Origin: Robiginitomaculum sp.
Lineage (GTDB): Bacteria > Pseudomonadota > Alphaproteobacteria > Caulobacterales > Maricaulaceae
Length of the DNA stretch: 64,000 bases
Assembly: GCA_016765135.1 (NCBI GenBank)
Contig: JAESQN010000020.1
Location: 25,399-89,398 of the forward strand
Direction of reading: 5' to 3'
Part shown: piece by piece, positions 1 through 8,602 of the stretch
Layout: each line of letters begins with the position of its first letter
How positions within the stretch are numbered: position 1 is the first letter of the stretch
Notes under the pieces: generated by a model
The model's database searches: none
Told to the model about the DNA's origin: nothing
What the model saw: the letters and a program-made list of their open reading frames with translations, nothing else
Translations under genes and position numbers: made by a program

Positions 1-1
1 T

Positions 2-556
2 GCCAAACGCAGGCAAGTTGTCAAAATCAGAACCATGCTGAAATGCCAAATCAAGCAACACCGTGATCCGCAGATCATCGCTTTGGACGAGGAGCATATC
101 GCCTTGTTAAACAGGCAGATAAAAACTCTGGAGAGCCAAATCCTTGAGACCCAGGCTGGTGATGTTGAGCTGGCACAAAAGACAGAATTACTCCGCTCAA
201 TCCCGGGCATAGGCCCTGTACTGGCAGCAACCCTGCTCGGCGAGTTCCCCGAACTCGGACAGATACGCCGCACATCAGCCGCAGCATTGGCAGGCCTGGC
301 ACCGCTCAATCACGATAGCGGTAAAAAACACGGCAAACGCTTCATCAAGGGCGGACGAAAACCCGTGCGCGACACCCTCTACCAGGCCGCACTCGTAGCC
401 TCAATCCACAACCCTCAACTCCGCGTATTCGCTCAAAGGTTGAAAGCAAAAGGTAAGCCTCATAAGCAAGTCATGATTGCCGTAGCCAGGAAACTACTCC
501 TAAGCGCAAATACAGTCCTGAAGAGAAATAAACCATGGGTAATTGAAATGAAATAA
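2..556 (+). CDS. IS110-family transposase, C-terminal part (cut by window edge)
   Basis: The frame is open from base 2, so the gene starts upstream of the window and the ATG at 35 is internal. The first visible residues (AKRRQVVKIRTM) resemble the linker between the DEDD catalytic domain and the C-terminal domain of IS110/IS116/IS902 transposases. The C-terminal transposase domain is clear: LLRSIPGIGPVLAATLLGE is the helix-hairpin-helix-like segment, followed by AALAGLAPLNHDSGK and the basic GKRFIKGGRKPVRDTLY motif. Proteins of this family drive excision and insertion of their element, and in characterised members a bridge RNA guides them. The catalytic domain is not visible, so intactness cannot be judged. 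The stop codon lies only 8 bp from the 3' end of the convergent TPR gene. Confidence 0.9.
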   Translation, partial: AKRRQVVKIRTMLKCQIKQHRDPQIIALDEEHIALLNRQIKTLESQILETQAGDVELAQKTELLRSIPGIGPVLAATLLGEFPELGQIRRTSAAALAGLAPLNHDSGKKHGKRFIKGGRKPVRDTLYQAALVASIHNPQLRVFAQRLKAKGKPHKQVMIAVARKLLLSANTVLKRNKPWVIEMK

Positions 557-564
557 TACAGTTG

Positions 565-1446
565 CTACTCCATCGCCGCCAAAGCTTTTTTGGCTGGTTT
601 TATGCCGGCTATGTCTACGGCTTTTTGGTAGTGGGTTTTTGCGGTGGCGGGGTCGTCCGTCTGGGCGAAAATATTGCCGAGACGGTAATGGGCATGGGCC
701 ATATAAGTTTTGTTCTCGTGGCCGGTTTTGATAAACTCATCAAAGGCGGCTTTGCCCTTTTCGTATTCGACCTTTCCGACTTGCGCGGTTTTCCCGATCA
801 AGTAGCGACAATCCTGGTTGTCTGGTTCATGCTCCAGGCAAGTCTCGAAAACACCAATAGCCTCTGCGTATCTCTCGCGCTGACCCAGGCCGCTACCTTT
901 GGCCAACAATGTTTTGGTGTTTGTTGGATCGATCGCAAGTGCCTTGTTGATATGCGTCTCCGCCTCAGAAAATTTCTCCTCACGGGCAGACAAAGTCGCC
1001 ATGATGACATGGCCGCGCACCGGTTTAAGCTCCATCATTCTTGCGATCAGCTTGCGGGCTTCGTCTTTGTCGCCGCCTGCTATGCCCGGTGCTTGTAGAT
1101 GAAACTGGATCAAGCCTTCCAGCGCGCCAATGTTTTCAGGCGCCAGTTTGAGGGAATGCTCGGTAGAGGCTTTGATCTTCTTGGCCAAACCCAATTGCTT
1201 GAGCTTCCCGACTTGGTTGATCCGCGCCGCATAAGCATTGGTCAGAAGCAGGCTCATACCAATATTGTCTTCACCGTTTTTTTGGGCTTTTGTGATGATT
1301 TTTGCCGCTTGCTTGTAATTTTCGGCCTTCATCGAGGTTTGTGCCTCAATATAGGCGGCGCTTTTAATCTCGTTAGCTTGCGCTACTCCCGCTAAAAACA
1401 GCAGGCATAAAACGGCCAAAAAAGCATATGTGCGTGTGAAGTTCAT
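565..1446 (-). CDS. Secreted tetratricopeptide-repeat protein
   Basis: The 293-residue protein has a Sec signal peptide (MNFTRTYAFLAVLCLLFLAG...AQA, about 24 residues) followed by helical repeats. The clearest TPR units are around residues 140-200 (FSEAETHINKALAIDPTNTK, YAEAIGVFETCLEHEPDN), with a last repeat near the C-terminus (ATAKTHYQKAVDIAG). Such proteins act as protein-binding scaffolds in the periplasm or outer membrane; the partner is unknown. An AGGGGAT ribosome site precedes the ATG. The gene is convergent with the IS110 transposase, and its stop is so close to the transposase stop that the element's end probably overlaps its last codons. Confidence 0.75.
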   Translation of the reverse strand: MNFTRTYAFLAVLCLLFLAGVAQANEIKSAAYIEAQTSMKAENYKQAAKIITKAQKNGEDNIGMSLLLTNAYAARINQVGKLKQLGLAKKIKASTEHSLKLAPENIGALEGLIQFHLQAPGIAGGDKDEARKLIARMMELKPVRGHVIMATLSAREEKFSEAETHINKALAIDPTNTKTLLAKGSGLGQRERYAEAIGVFETCLEHEPDNQDCRYLIGKTAQVGKVEYEKGKAAFDEFIKTGHENKTYMAHAHYRLGNIFAQTDDPATAKTHYQKAVDIAGIKPAKKALAAME

Positions 1447-1540
1447 GAAAATCCCCTGCTCTGTGTTGTTATTTGCTATAATAATGATACAGATATGGCA
1501 AATTACAAATGGGATAAAACCTTAACTCTATGTCACAAAA

Positions 1541-2497
1541 ATGCAGAAGCACACTATGACCAATATTAGCAACCCACAATTTCCGGACCTGCTGCTCTGG
1601 GCTATCCCGTTTTTCATTGTCTGTATCGGGTTCGAGATTTGGTGGCTTAAACATCATCCGATCAAAAACGCTTATACGTTCAAGGATGCGCGGACGTCTA
1701 TAATCATGGGCATAGGCTCTACCATTAGCGATATATTGCTGAAAGTGCTGTTGGTTGGCAGCTTGTTTTGGGTCTGGCAGTTTCGGTTTTTTGATTTGGG
1801 GGCTTCGATCTGGATCATCCTGCTTGCGTTAGTCGCGACGGATTTCGTCTATTACTGGATCCATTTCATCTATCATAAATCCCGCTGGTTCTGGGCCACC
1901 CATGTGGTGCATCATTCCTCCGAGCATTTCAATCTAACCACGGCCCTGCGCCAACAATGGACAAACGGCATATCGGGCACGGTTTTATTCAAAGTCCCGC
2001 TGGTCTTGTTAGGCATCCACCCCGGCATTATCGTTTTCGTCATGGCGATAAACCTGATCTATCAGTTTTGGTTTCACACCGAGACCATCGCCAAAATGCC
2101 CCGGTGGTTTGAATTTATCTTCAACACACCATCGCACCACCGCGTCCACCACGGGCGCAATGCGCGGTATCTGGATTGTAATTACGCCGGCATCCTGATC
2201 ATTTGGGACAGGATGTTCGGCACATTTGTCCCGGAATTAGAGGGCGAAGACGTTGATTACGGTATCGTCAAACCGCTAAAATCCTACAACCCGTTTGTCG
2301 TGGCATTTCACGAGTTTTTCGCCATCGGTAAGGACATTTTCGGGCGCGGATTAACACTGGGTCAGAGGTTCAAATACCTGTTCGCCCCGCCGGGGTATTC
2401 CCACGATAATTCCCGCCAAACCGTGGCTCAGATTAAAGCGGAATTTATCGCAAATAACCCCGAGCAGGAAGGAACGCCGGGCCTTCCCGAAAGATGA
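1541..2497 (+). CDS. Sterol desaturase / fatty acid hydroxylase superfamily membrane protein
   Basis: This 318-residue integral membrane protein carries the histidine clusters of the di-iron hydroxylase superfamily: HFIYH near residue 105, HVVHHSS near 120, and HRVHHGRNARYLDCNYAG near 200-217. Four hydrophobic segments surround the clusters. Family members insert hydroxyl groups or double bonds into sterols, carotenoids, fatty acids or ether lipids at the membrane, using O2. The substrate cannot be deduced. No strong ribosome site precedes 1541, and an alternative start is the in-frame ATG at 1556 (MTNISNPQ). It appears monocistronic. Confidence 0.85.
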   Translation: MQKHTMTNISNPQFPDLLLWAIPFFIVCIGFEIWWLKHHPIKNAYTFKDARTSIIMGIGSTISDILLKVLLVGSLFWVWQFRFFDLGASIWIILLALVATDFVYYWIHFIYHKSRWFWATHVVHHSSEHFNLTTALRQQWTNGISGTVLFKVPLVLLGIHPGIIVFVMAINLIYQFWFHTETIAKMPRWFEFIFNTPSHHRVHHGRNARYLDCNYAGILIIWDRMFGTFVPELEGEDVDYGIVKPLKSYNPFVVAFHEFFAIGKDIFGRGLTLGQRFKYLFAPPGYSHDNSRQTVAQIKAEFIANNPEQEGTPGLPER

Positions 2498-2573
2498 AAA
2501 TTTATTAAGACAAAATTAGCCATATTTCCGCACAATAGCGTCCGAATATAGATTTTTATTTGCGGAGACTATC

Positions 2574-3167
2574 ATGCGTATTTTATCTGGTGCTTTAATG
2601 GCAACAACAATGTTGGTGATTGGCGGCTGTTCCACCACTGCCGTGAACCCGAATTACCAACAAACCACCAAATACAAGGGCAGTAGTCCTCATACCAATG
2701 AAGCCGTGGTAGAGCAGGCTCGGTATCAAACGGGCCAAGACCAAATTCAGGCGCCAGCACCCGTCACCTACGCGGCAACCTACGAAAACCAGGCGACACC
2801 TACATCCGCCATTCAAGAAACCACGCAGAGCCTTGGCGATGCGGGAACGCCGGGATATTACGCGGTCAATGGCGGCACGCCTGCACCACAGACAACCGAG
2901 CCACAATATGCACAAATCCAGCCAACAAGACCACAAGCCCCTCACCCGGCTCCGGTTTCAACCCAGACGGCCTATACCGCGCCAGCTCAAATACCCCCTT
3001 CAGGCACAATTCGCCACCGCGTCATTCCCGGCGACACTCTGTACTCTCTGGCTCGCTCCACGTGCAGCAGTGTAGCCGAAATTCAGAACCTAAACTCAAT
3101 CAACCAGGATTTCTACATCCGCGCCGACGATGATATTCTCGTGCCAAGCGGACGGTGCGCGGAATAA
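2574..3167 (+). CDS. LysM-domain lipoprotein
   Basis: The 197-residue protein has a lipoprotein signal with lipobox VIGGC (Cys19). A long Pro/Thr/Gln-rich low-complexity linker (about residues 20-140) leads to a single C-terminal LysM domain (IRHRVIPGDTLYSLARSTCS through ILVPSGRC). LysM binds N-acetylglucosamine-containing glycans, so the protein probably tethers a membrane to peptidoglycan. No peptidase M23 domain follows, unlike NlpD. A GGAG ribosome site lies 8 bases before the ATG. Two cysteines within the LysM segment may form a disulfide. Confidence 0.8.
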   Translation: MRILSGALMATTMLVIGGCSTTAVNPNYQQTTKYKGSSPHTNEAVVEQARYQTGQDQIQAPAPVTYAATYENQATPTSAIQETTQSLGDAGTPGYYAVNGGTPAPQTTEPQYAQIQPTRPQAPHPAPVSTQTAYTAPAQIPPSGTIRHRVIPGDTLYSLARSTCSSVAEIQNLNSINQDFYIRADDDILVPSGRCAE

Positions 3168-3228
3168 CCGTAATAAAAAGTTCCAATTTCGTTCGGGGTG
3201 TTATATGCCCGCTTAAAAGGAACATATC

Positions 3229-4641
3229 ATGCGTCAACGATTTGCCAAAATACTTGCGACTGTCGGCCCGGCCAGTGCGGCTCCGGATACCTTAAAACTG
3301 TTGCACGAGGTTGGGGTTGATGCGTTTCGGCTTAATTTTTCTCACGGCAGTCACGAAGACCACGCCCGGGCTATCAAACATATACGCGCCGTGGAGAAAT
3401 CTTCTGGCAATTCCGTCGCCATTGTCGCAGATATGCAGGGGCCTAAAATCCGGGTCGGGACATTCGCGGGCGGGGAAATCACCTTGCGGTACGGCGAGAC
3501 TGTGAAGCTGGAAGTTGGTGACAACTCGGACAAGGACGACCTCATTCGTTTGCCCCACCCTGAATTGATTACCGCTTTATCCCTAGGTGATGCGCTTAAA
3601 TTTGATGATGGCAAGCTGATGGTGACCATCACCGAAAAATCAACAACAGGCCTAAAGGCCCGCGTTGATGTGCCGGGCGTGCTCAAAAACAAAAAGGGTG
3701 TCAATGTCATTGGCACCGTTTTACCCATGTCGGCTATGACCGAAAAGGACAAGCGCGATATGGACTTTGCCTTATCGCAAAAGGTGGACTTCATCGCGCT
3801 ATCATTTGTGCAAACGGTACAAGACGTGCTGGATGCCAGGGATATTATTGGCGACAAAGCCGGGCTGATTGTCAAGATTGAAAAACCGTCAGCGGTTGAT
3901 GATATTGAAGCTATTTTAAAACTGGCCGATGCCGCCATGGTCGCACGGGGTGATCTCGGGGTTGAACTGCCATTGGAGCAAGTCCCTGTCGTCCAACGCA
4001 AAATCATTGGCGTAGCCCGCGCCCTTGGTAAGCCCGTTATTGTCGCCACCCATATGCTGGAAAGCATGATCGACGCTCCGACCCCGACCCGCGCCGAGGC
4101 ATCCGATGTGGCCACCGCCATTTACCAAGGCGCAGATGCGGTGATGCTCTCCGCTGAAACCGCCGTGGGGCGTCACCCCGCAACCGCCGTGGCCATAATG
4201 GACCGAATTATCAAAGCCGCCGAGGGCGATCCCAGCTATCCAGACAATAATACCCGCGCAAATTTACGCCCCCAAGCCACCATCAATGATGCCATCAGCC
4301 AATCCGTGCGCGGCATAGCCGAAGTGCTCAATTGTAAAGCCGTGCTGGGCTACACCAAGTCTGGCTCCACAATAAAACGCATTGCCCGCGAACGCCCTCC
4401 CTGCCCTATATTAGGCCTGACGCCGGACAAATATGTCGCATCACGAATGGCCCTGACATGGGGGGTGCGCCCGGTGGTCATGGACGACCCAAGCAGCTTC
4501 GACGAAATGCTGTCCAGCACCCAGACGATTGCCAAGGAACAAGCCGGCGCCGTACAAGGTGACAAAATCATCATAGCCGCAGGCATCCCGTTCGGGCGGC
4601 CCGGCACAACAGATACACTGAAGATTGCGACGATTGATTAG
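3229..4641 (+). CDS. pyk: Pyruvate kinase
   Basis: This cytoplasmic enzyme converts phosphoenolpyruvate and ADP to pyruvate and ATP in the last step of glycolysis. The 470 residues are full length for a bacterial pyruvate kinase. Recognisable parts are the N-terminal KILATVGPAS and FRLNFSHGSHEDH, the catalytic lysine in LIVKIEKPSAVDD, the metal-binding MVARGDLGVELP, and the signature THMLESMIDAPTPTRAEASD. The C-terminal allosteric domain is present. The ribosome site AAAGGAA lies just before the ATG. It stands alone between the LysM lipoprotein and a small secreted protein. Confidence 0.97.
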   Translation: MRQRFAKILATVGPASAAPDTLKLLHEVGVDAFRLNFSHGSHEDHARAIKHIRAVEKSSGNSVAIVADMQGPKIRVGTFAGGEITLRYGETVKLEVGDNSDKDDLIRLPHPELITALSLGDALKFDDGKLMVTITEKSTTGLKARVDVPGVLKNKKGVNVIGTVLPMSAMTEKDKRDMDFALSQKVDFIALSFVQTVQDVLDARDIIGDKAGLIVKIEKPSAVDDIEAILKLADAAMVARGDLGVELPLEQVPVVQRKIIGVARALGKPVIVATHMLESMIDAPTPTRAEASDVATAIYQGADAVMLSAETAVGRHPATAVAIMDRIIKAAEGDPSYPDNNTRANLRPQATINDAISQSVRGIAEVLNCKAVLGYTKSGSTIKRIARERPPCPILGLTPDKYVASRMALTWGVRPVVMDDPSSFDEMLSSTQTIAKEQAGAVQGDKIIIAAGIPFGRPGTTDTLKIATID

Positions 4642-4679
4642 AGGTAGTTAAATATCGTATTTTGTGCTACCCTTACGAA

Positions 4680-4979
4680 ATGCAATATACTTTAAAAACA
4701 AAACATCTTCGCGCAGCAACTATAATCGGGCTAACGCTCGGGCTGAATGCTTCCCCGGCTTTCGCCGCCAGTAATAAAACTGACAAAGAAATAACCCAAC
4801 TCCTGATCCGCGAAAGCATCGCCAGCTATAGCGGCGCGTGTCCTTGCCCATATAGCACAATGCGCAATGGGCGGCGGTGCGGCAAGTTTTCCGCCTACTC
4901 AAAACCCGGCGGTGCCGAGCCGTTATGTTATGCTAAAGATGTAACGGCGAATATGATACAAGGATATCGTAACCGGTAA
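4680..4979 (+). CDS. Small secreted cysteine-containing protein (CPCPY motif)
   Basis: The ATG at 4680 is preferred over an upstream TTG at 4662 because it gives a clean signal peptide (about 30 residues, ending SPAFA-A). The mature part of about 70 residues contains ACPCPYSTMRNGRRCG, then KPGGAEPLCYAKDVT. Four cysteines in this spacing suggest a small disulfide-stabilised periplasmic domain. I recall similar small proteins in other proteobacteria but no function for them. It follows pyk by 38 bp. Confidence 0.7.
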   Translation: MQYTLKTKHLRAATIIGLTLGLNASPAFAASNKTDKEITQLLIRESIASYSGACPCPYSTMRNGRRCGKFSAYSKPGGAEPLCYAKDVTANMIQGYRNR

Positions 4980-4999
4980 ATCTGGAATAGAGCTAAACA

Positions 5000-6199
5000 G
5001 TGTTTGAAAATATTTTCATACTAGCAGCCGTTTTGTTTGTCGCTTTTATTTTGATGCTGCCGCGTCTGGTCAAATCTAAGGGTTGGCGGGCGACCATTAC
5101 GCCTTTGGCTTCGATTATTGGTAGCGGGTTTTTGGTTTTGGGGCCGATTTTAAATGCGTCTTACGGCAAATACGCCCCCTTAATCATGGCTGCATTGTGC
5201 GGGGTGGCATTTTTGTTCGGTTCGGCCATCCGCTATAATATTGCGGCCATTGATGCAAATCCCAAAACCAGACGCCCGCTGGAATTAAGACTTGAAACTC
5301 TCGCATCGTGGACACTGGCCTTTGCCTATATTATTTCTGTGGCCTATTATCTCAACCTGTTCGGAGCATTTGGCGTGAGCTTGACCCGTGTTAGTGATGC
5401 CCACCATGCCAACCTTTTAACCACGGCTATGTTCTTGTTGATTCTAATGGTTGGCTGGACGCGGGGCTACGGCGCACTTGAACGTATGGAGCAGATTTTT
5501 GTCGGCATAAAACTGGCCGTGATTGCCGGACTGCTGGTTGGTTTGGCTATATTTTTCACCAAAAAAGCAAGCGGCGGCGAACTGGTGTTTAATGCCGCAA
5601 CACAAACCGGATGGGCAGGTATAACCCTAGCCTTTGGCCTGATTGTAACGGTGCAAGGATTTGAAACCTCGCGCTATTTGGGCGATGAATATGACGCTAA
5701 AATCCGCATATCTTCCATGCTACGGGCACAATATATCTCAGCGGCAATTTACATGATTTATATCGTACTGCTTGCCTATATATTTCACCACAGCACCATT
5801 GCCCTGGACGAAACGGCCATCATCGACATGATGGCTATCATCGCACCAATCCTGCCCGTCCTGTTGGTCGTCGCAGCACTAAGCGCCCAGTTCAGCGCCG
5901 CCATTGCCGACACCAGCGGCGCAGGAGGTTTGTTTGAGGAATTGACCAAAAACAGGCTAAAGCCTGCGCAAGCCTATGCCTTGCTCGTTGCCGCCGGAAT
6001 TGCCTTGACCTGGAGTGCCAATGTGTTTGAAATCATCAGCTACGCCTCGCGGGCCTTCGCGCTGTATTACGGCTTACAATCTGTCATCGCAGCATTGTCG
6101 GCCTGGCGCAGTGCGCAATATTTTCGTGCAGGCTTATTTGCCACCATGACCTTGCTGGCTATAATGATGGTTATTTATGGTGTGCCAGTGGAGGGATAA
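5000..6199 (+). CDS. Multispanning membrane protein resembling APC-type amino acid permeases
   Basis: The 399-residue protein starts at a GTG and has about 11-12 hydrophobic segments. Its opening part includes ITPLASIIGSGFLVLGPIL, which resembles the glycine-rich first helix of APC-superfamily transporters. A later segment contains GFETSRYLGDEYDAKIRIS, a loop like those in amino acid permeases. Transport of an amino acid or similar small solute across the inner membrane is an inference from fold only. No solute-binding or partner gene lies nearby, so the substrate is unknown. Confidence 0.6.
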   Translation: MFENIFILAAVLFVAFILMLPRLVKSKGWRATITPLASIIGSGFLVLGPILNASYGKYAPLIMAALCGVAFLFGSAIRYNIAAIDANPKTRRPLELRLETLASWTLAFAYIISVAYYLNLFGAFGVSLTRVSDAHHANLLTTAMFLLILMVGWTRGYGALERMEQIFVGIKLAVIAGLLVGLAIFFTKKASGGELVFNAATQTGWAGITLAFGLIVTVQGFETSRYLGDEYDAKIRISSMLRAQYISAAIYMIYIVLLAYIFHHSTIALDETAIIDMMAIIAPILPVLLVVAALSAQFSAAIADTSGAGGLFEELTKNRLKPAQAYALLVAAGIALTWSANVFEIISYASRAFALYYGLQSVIAALSAWRSAQYFRAGLFATMTLLAIMMVIYGVPVEG

Positions 6200-6308
6200 T
6201 TTCCGGTTCCAAATAGTAATGTGATTGCATAAAACCTGGCGACCGGGTATAATTCTGGCTAAACGAATTTGTTAACGGAAAAATTTAGGGGATAGTTAGG
6301 GGATAGTC

Positions 6309-6671
6309 ATGAAACTTTTAGCATATATTTTCACTGCTTTTGTCGCCCTTAGCCATATTGGTTTTTTGGTGCTGGAGATGTTTTTTTGGAAAACACCTAC
6401 GGGACAAAAAATATTTGATTTAACCCCGGAATTTGCGGAACAGTCCGCAGTTCTAGCCGCCAACCAAGGGCTTTATAACGGGTTTTTAGCCGCCGGGTTG
6501 ATATGGGGATTGATGTCCAAACGCACAGATCTCAAAATTTTCTTTCTTGGTTGCGTCGTCGTGGCCGGGATATTTGGCGGACTTACGGCAAGCACCTCAA
6601 TTCTGTATATTCAGGCTGCACCAGCAATCATAGCATTGACGTTGGTATGGTTTACACGGCAGAAAATCTAA
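6309..6671 (+). CDS. DUF1304 family small membrane protein
   Basis: The 120-residue protein has four predicted membrane helices and the family's conserved features: FVALSHIGFLVLEMFFWKTP at the start and ANQGLYNGFLAAGLIWGL in the middle. DUF1304 proteins are widespread small inner-membrane proteins without an established function. Just before the ATG the sequence TTAGGGGATAG occurs twice in tandem, giving two overlapping Shine-Dalgarno-like GGGGA blocks. Confidence 0.85.
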   Translation: MKLLAYIFTAFVALSHIGFLVLEMFFWKTPTGQKIFDLTPEFAEQSAVLAANQGLYNGFLAAGLIWGLMSKRTDLKIFFLGCVVVAGIFGGLTASTSILYIQAAPAIIALTLVWFTRQKI

Positions 6672-6700
6672 GGAAATTTCGGGTGTCTTCTTCACCCCCA

Positions 6701-7216
6701 TTACCCCGTATAAACATCTGGCCTGATAGACTTGATGATGCTGTCGGCTTCGTAAACATTATCGGCTAAATTATCTGTGGCGTTCATCAGGATGATTTCC
6801 ATACCGGCTGTGACCTTACTACCTTGCAAAGCCCGGGCAATATCATTGATATTGATACCAACGCCGATATTGGTGCGCGAACCGCCATAGCGTCTATACC
6901 CACCACCACTGCCAATCCCGATGCCGACACTGGTTGAGATGGGTGAGCCGCCACGGTCATGGCTGTTGGTGCCACTGCCGATAACCCGAAAATGGCTAAA
7001 CCCCTGGCCTTTGGTCAGCTCGGCGGCCCTGAGCAAGGCCAAACTGCGGGCTTCATCGGCGTTACGACCCGTAAAGCTGACCTGAAACCGGTCGCTTTCT
7101 ATCTGTTGGCTGTTAAACCCAAGCCCGGTATTTTGCGCCGGCCCGTAGGCGGTCGGCCCTGTGGCACAAGCCCCCAATAGCGTAATTGTAACGACGGATA
7201 ATAGTATATTTTTCAT
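6701..7216 (-). CDS. CC0125/CC1285-type lipoprotein
   Basis: The 171-residue protein has a lipoprotein signal with lipobox LLGAC (Cys17), then the phrase GPTAYGPAQNTGLGFNSQQI. This matches a group of alphaproteobacterial lipoproteins named after Caulobacter CC0125/CC1285. Its central conserved region is DRFQVSFTGRNADEARSLAL, and a glycine-rich stretch follows. Function is unknown; it is probably anchored in the outer membrane. It is convergent with the DUF1304 gene. Confidence 0.8.
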   Translation of the reverse strand: MKNILLSVVTITLLGACATGPTAYGPAQNTGLGFNSQQIESDRFQVSFTGRNADEARSLALLRAAELTKGQGFSHFRVIGSGTNSHDRGGSPISTSVGIGIGSGGGYRRYGGSRTNIGVGININDIARALQGSKVTAGMEIILMNATDNLADNVYEADSIIKSIRPDVYTG

Positions 7217-7443
7217 AGCTCAGCCCTTTTGTAGTGTTTGGTTCTTACGGGCTATACATTATTTCTAACAAATGTAAAAATCACATTACAGTGCAATCAT
7301 ATGACAATATGCGGGTCGCGCACGTTATAATACTCTCTATTTTCACTGATTAAGCAAAGACTATAGCTTGATTTTACCTGGCAACCCAATTTATACTTGA
7401 CTATCCGCTATGCGGATTTGTGGATCAACTTTGAGCATTACCA
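7217..7443. promoter_or_regulatory. Divergent promoter region between lipoprotein and TerB-like gene
   Basis: This 227-bp AT-rich region separates two divergent genes and must hold both promoters. I see no convincing operator, repeat or RNA gene in it. Confidence 0.4.
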
Positions 7444-7857
7444 ATGACAAACACATATAGCATAAATGACATTTTGAAACCGCTGGCTTTGACCGTGATC
7501 ATTGACAACAAAGTCCGTGACCCGGAATTGTCGGAATTTATAGTCCAGGCAGAAGGCATATTGGAGCTTTTGGGCCACGGCGACATTATGGAACCGCAGG
7601 ACGTATTGGCCTGGTTTCATGAACACGAAAAGACATTGGTAGGACGCATAAAAGATACCCGAAAGAACACATATATCCTCACCGCCTTAACCCGCTTTAA
7701 AGACGATGATATGGCCATTGAGGCTATGTATGACGCTATGCTGGCTATTTCCATTTCGGATAAGGAGTATCATGTGGACGAGTCTGATCTGGTGAAATCC
7801 GCCGCCAGTCTGTGGGGATATGAACGCCCGCCGTTCAAAGTCATTGGGCGGGGATAA
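7444..7857 (+). CDS. TerB-like small helical protein
   Basis: The 137-residue acidic, all-helical cytoplasmic protein has pairs of helices with the pattern of TerB/tellurite-resistance-like domains: LALTVIIDNKVRDPELSEFI and later MLAISISDKEYHVDESDLV. Both halves carry D-x-E/D metal-binding-like acidic turns. TerB domains are thought to bind metal and act as membrane-associated scaffolds. The assignment rests on overall pattern only. The LysE gene follows 6 bp downstream and is probably co-transcribed. Confidence 0.5.
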   Translation: MTNTYSINDILKPLALTVIIDNKVRDPELSEFIVQAEGILELLGHGDIMEPQDVLAWFHEHEKTLVGRIKDTRKNTYILTALTRFKDDDMAIEAMYDAMLAISISDKEYHVDESDLVKSAASLWGYERPPFKVIGRG

Positions 7858-7863
7858 AGGGCT

Positions 7864-8505
7864 ATGATTGAGTGGACGATGTTTGGCTCGCTGATCGGGC
7901 TTGTGTTTGTCGCCAGCATAACACCGGGGCCAAATAATTTCATGCTGATGTCTTCGGGTGCTTTGTTCGGGTTCAAACGCTCCTTGCCTCATATATTAGG
8001 TGTCACCCTTGGGTTTCCTGCTTTGCTCATCGCCACGGTTTACGGTCTGGGAGCTATAATCGAGCGCCTGCCCTGGTTGGTGACGATCGTCAAAACGATC
8101 GGTGCGGCCTGGTTGGCCTGGATGGCAATAAAGTTTTTCATTGAGGCGAAGCGTATAGCGCTAGCAAAGAATAATACTGGAATAAGCGCCAAGCCCACCA
8201 GCCGCGCCCGCCCGTTTCGTTTTTATGAGGCCGCTTTGTTTCAGTGGGCCAACCCCAAAGCGGTTATCATGGCCCTGACAACATCAGGCGCTTTTGTACC
8301 CCTGTCCCCCAATATCCATATGCGCGCTCTGCTCATAACCTCCGTGTTTATAGTCTTCGCTCTTTTAGCGACAAGTGTGTGGACGCTAGCGGGTAGCACC
8401 CTAAACCGCGCCATGTCCCAAGGCCGCTCTGCGGTGGTGCTAAATATTGTGATGGGCGTTTTGTTACTTGGCACCGCCGCCGTGATTTTCATGACCCCCA
8501 CATAG
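7864..8505 (+). CDS. LysE/RhtB-family amino acid exporter
   Basis: The 213-residue inner-membrane protein has about six helices and the family signature near the N-terminus, FVASITPGPNNFMLMSSGALFG, followed by LPHILGVTLGF. The later ALFQWANPKAVIMAL is also characteristic. Family members export amino acids or homoserine-type compounds; the substrate is not predictable here. A GGGGATAAAGG ribosome site at the end of the preceding gene indicates co-transcription. Confidence 0.9.
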   Translation: MIEWTMFGSLIGLVFVASITPGPNNFMLMSSGALFGFKRSLPHILGVTLGFPALLIATVYGLGAIIERLPWLVTIVKTIGAAWLAWMAIKFFIEAKRIALAKNNTGISAKPTSRARPFRFYEAALFQWANPKAVIMALTTSGAFVPLSPNIHMRALLITSVFIVFALLATSVWTLAGSTLNRAMSQGRSAVVLNIVMGVLLLGTAAVIFMTPT

Positions 8506-8602
8506 GGCGTTCATCCCAGCTCAGGAACACCCCTGGCATTATTCGTAAATTAACCCTCATATCATATAAATTCCCTCGTATTTATGTTCAGGGTGGTCGG
8601 AT

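Noticed and set aside
3351..4121. 256-codon minus-strand frame inside pyk
   Set aside because: It is a shadow of a fully intact, strongly recognisable pyruvate kinase gene.
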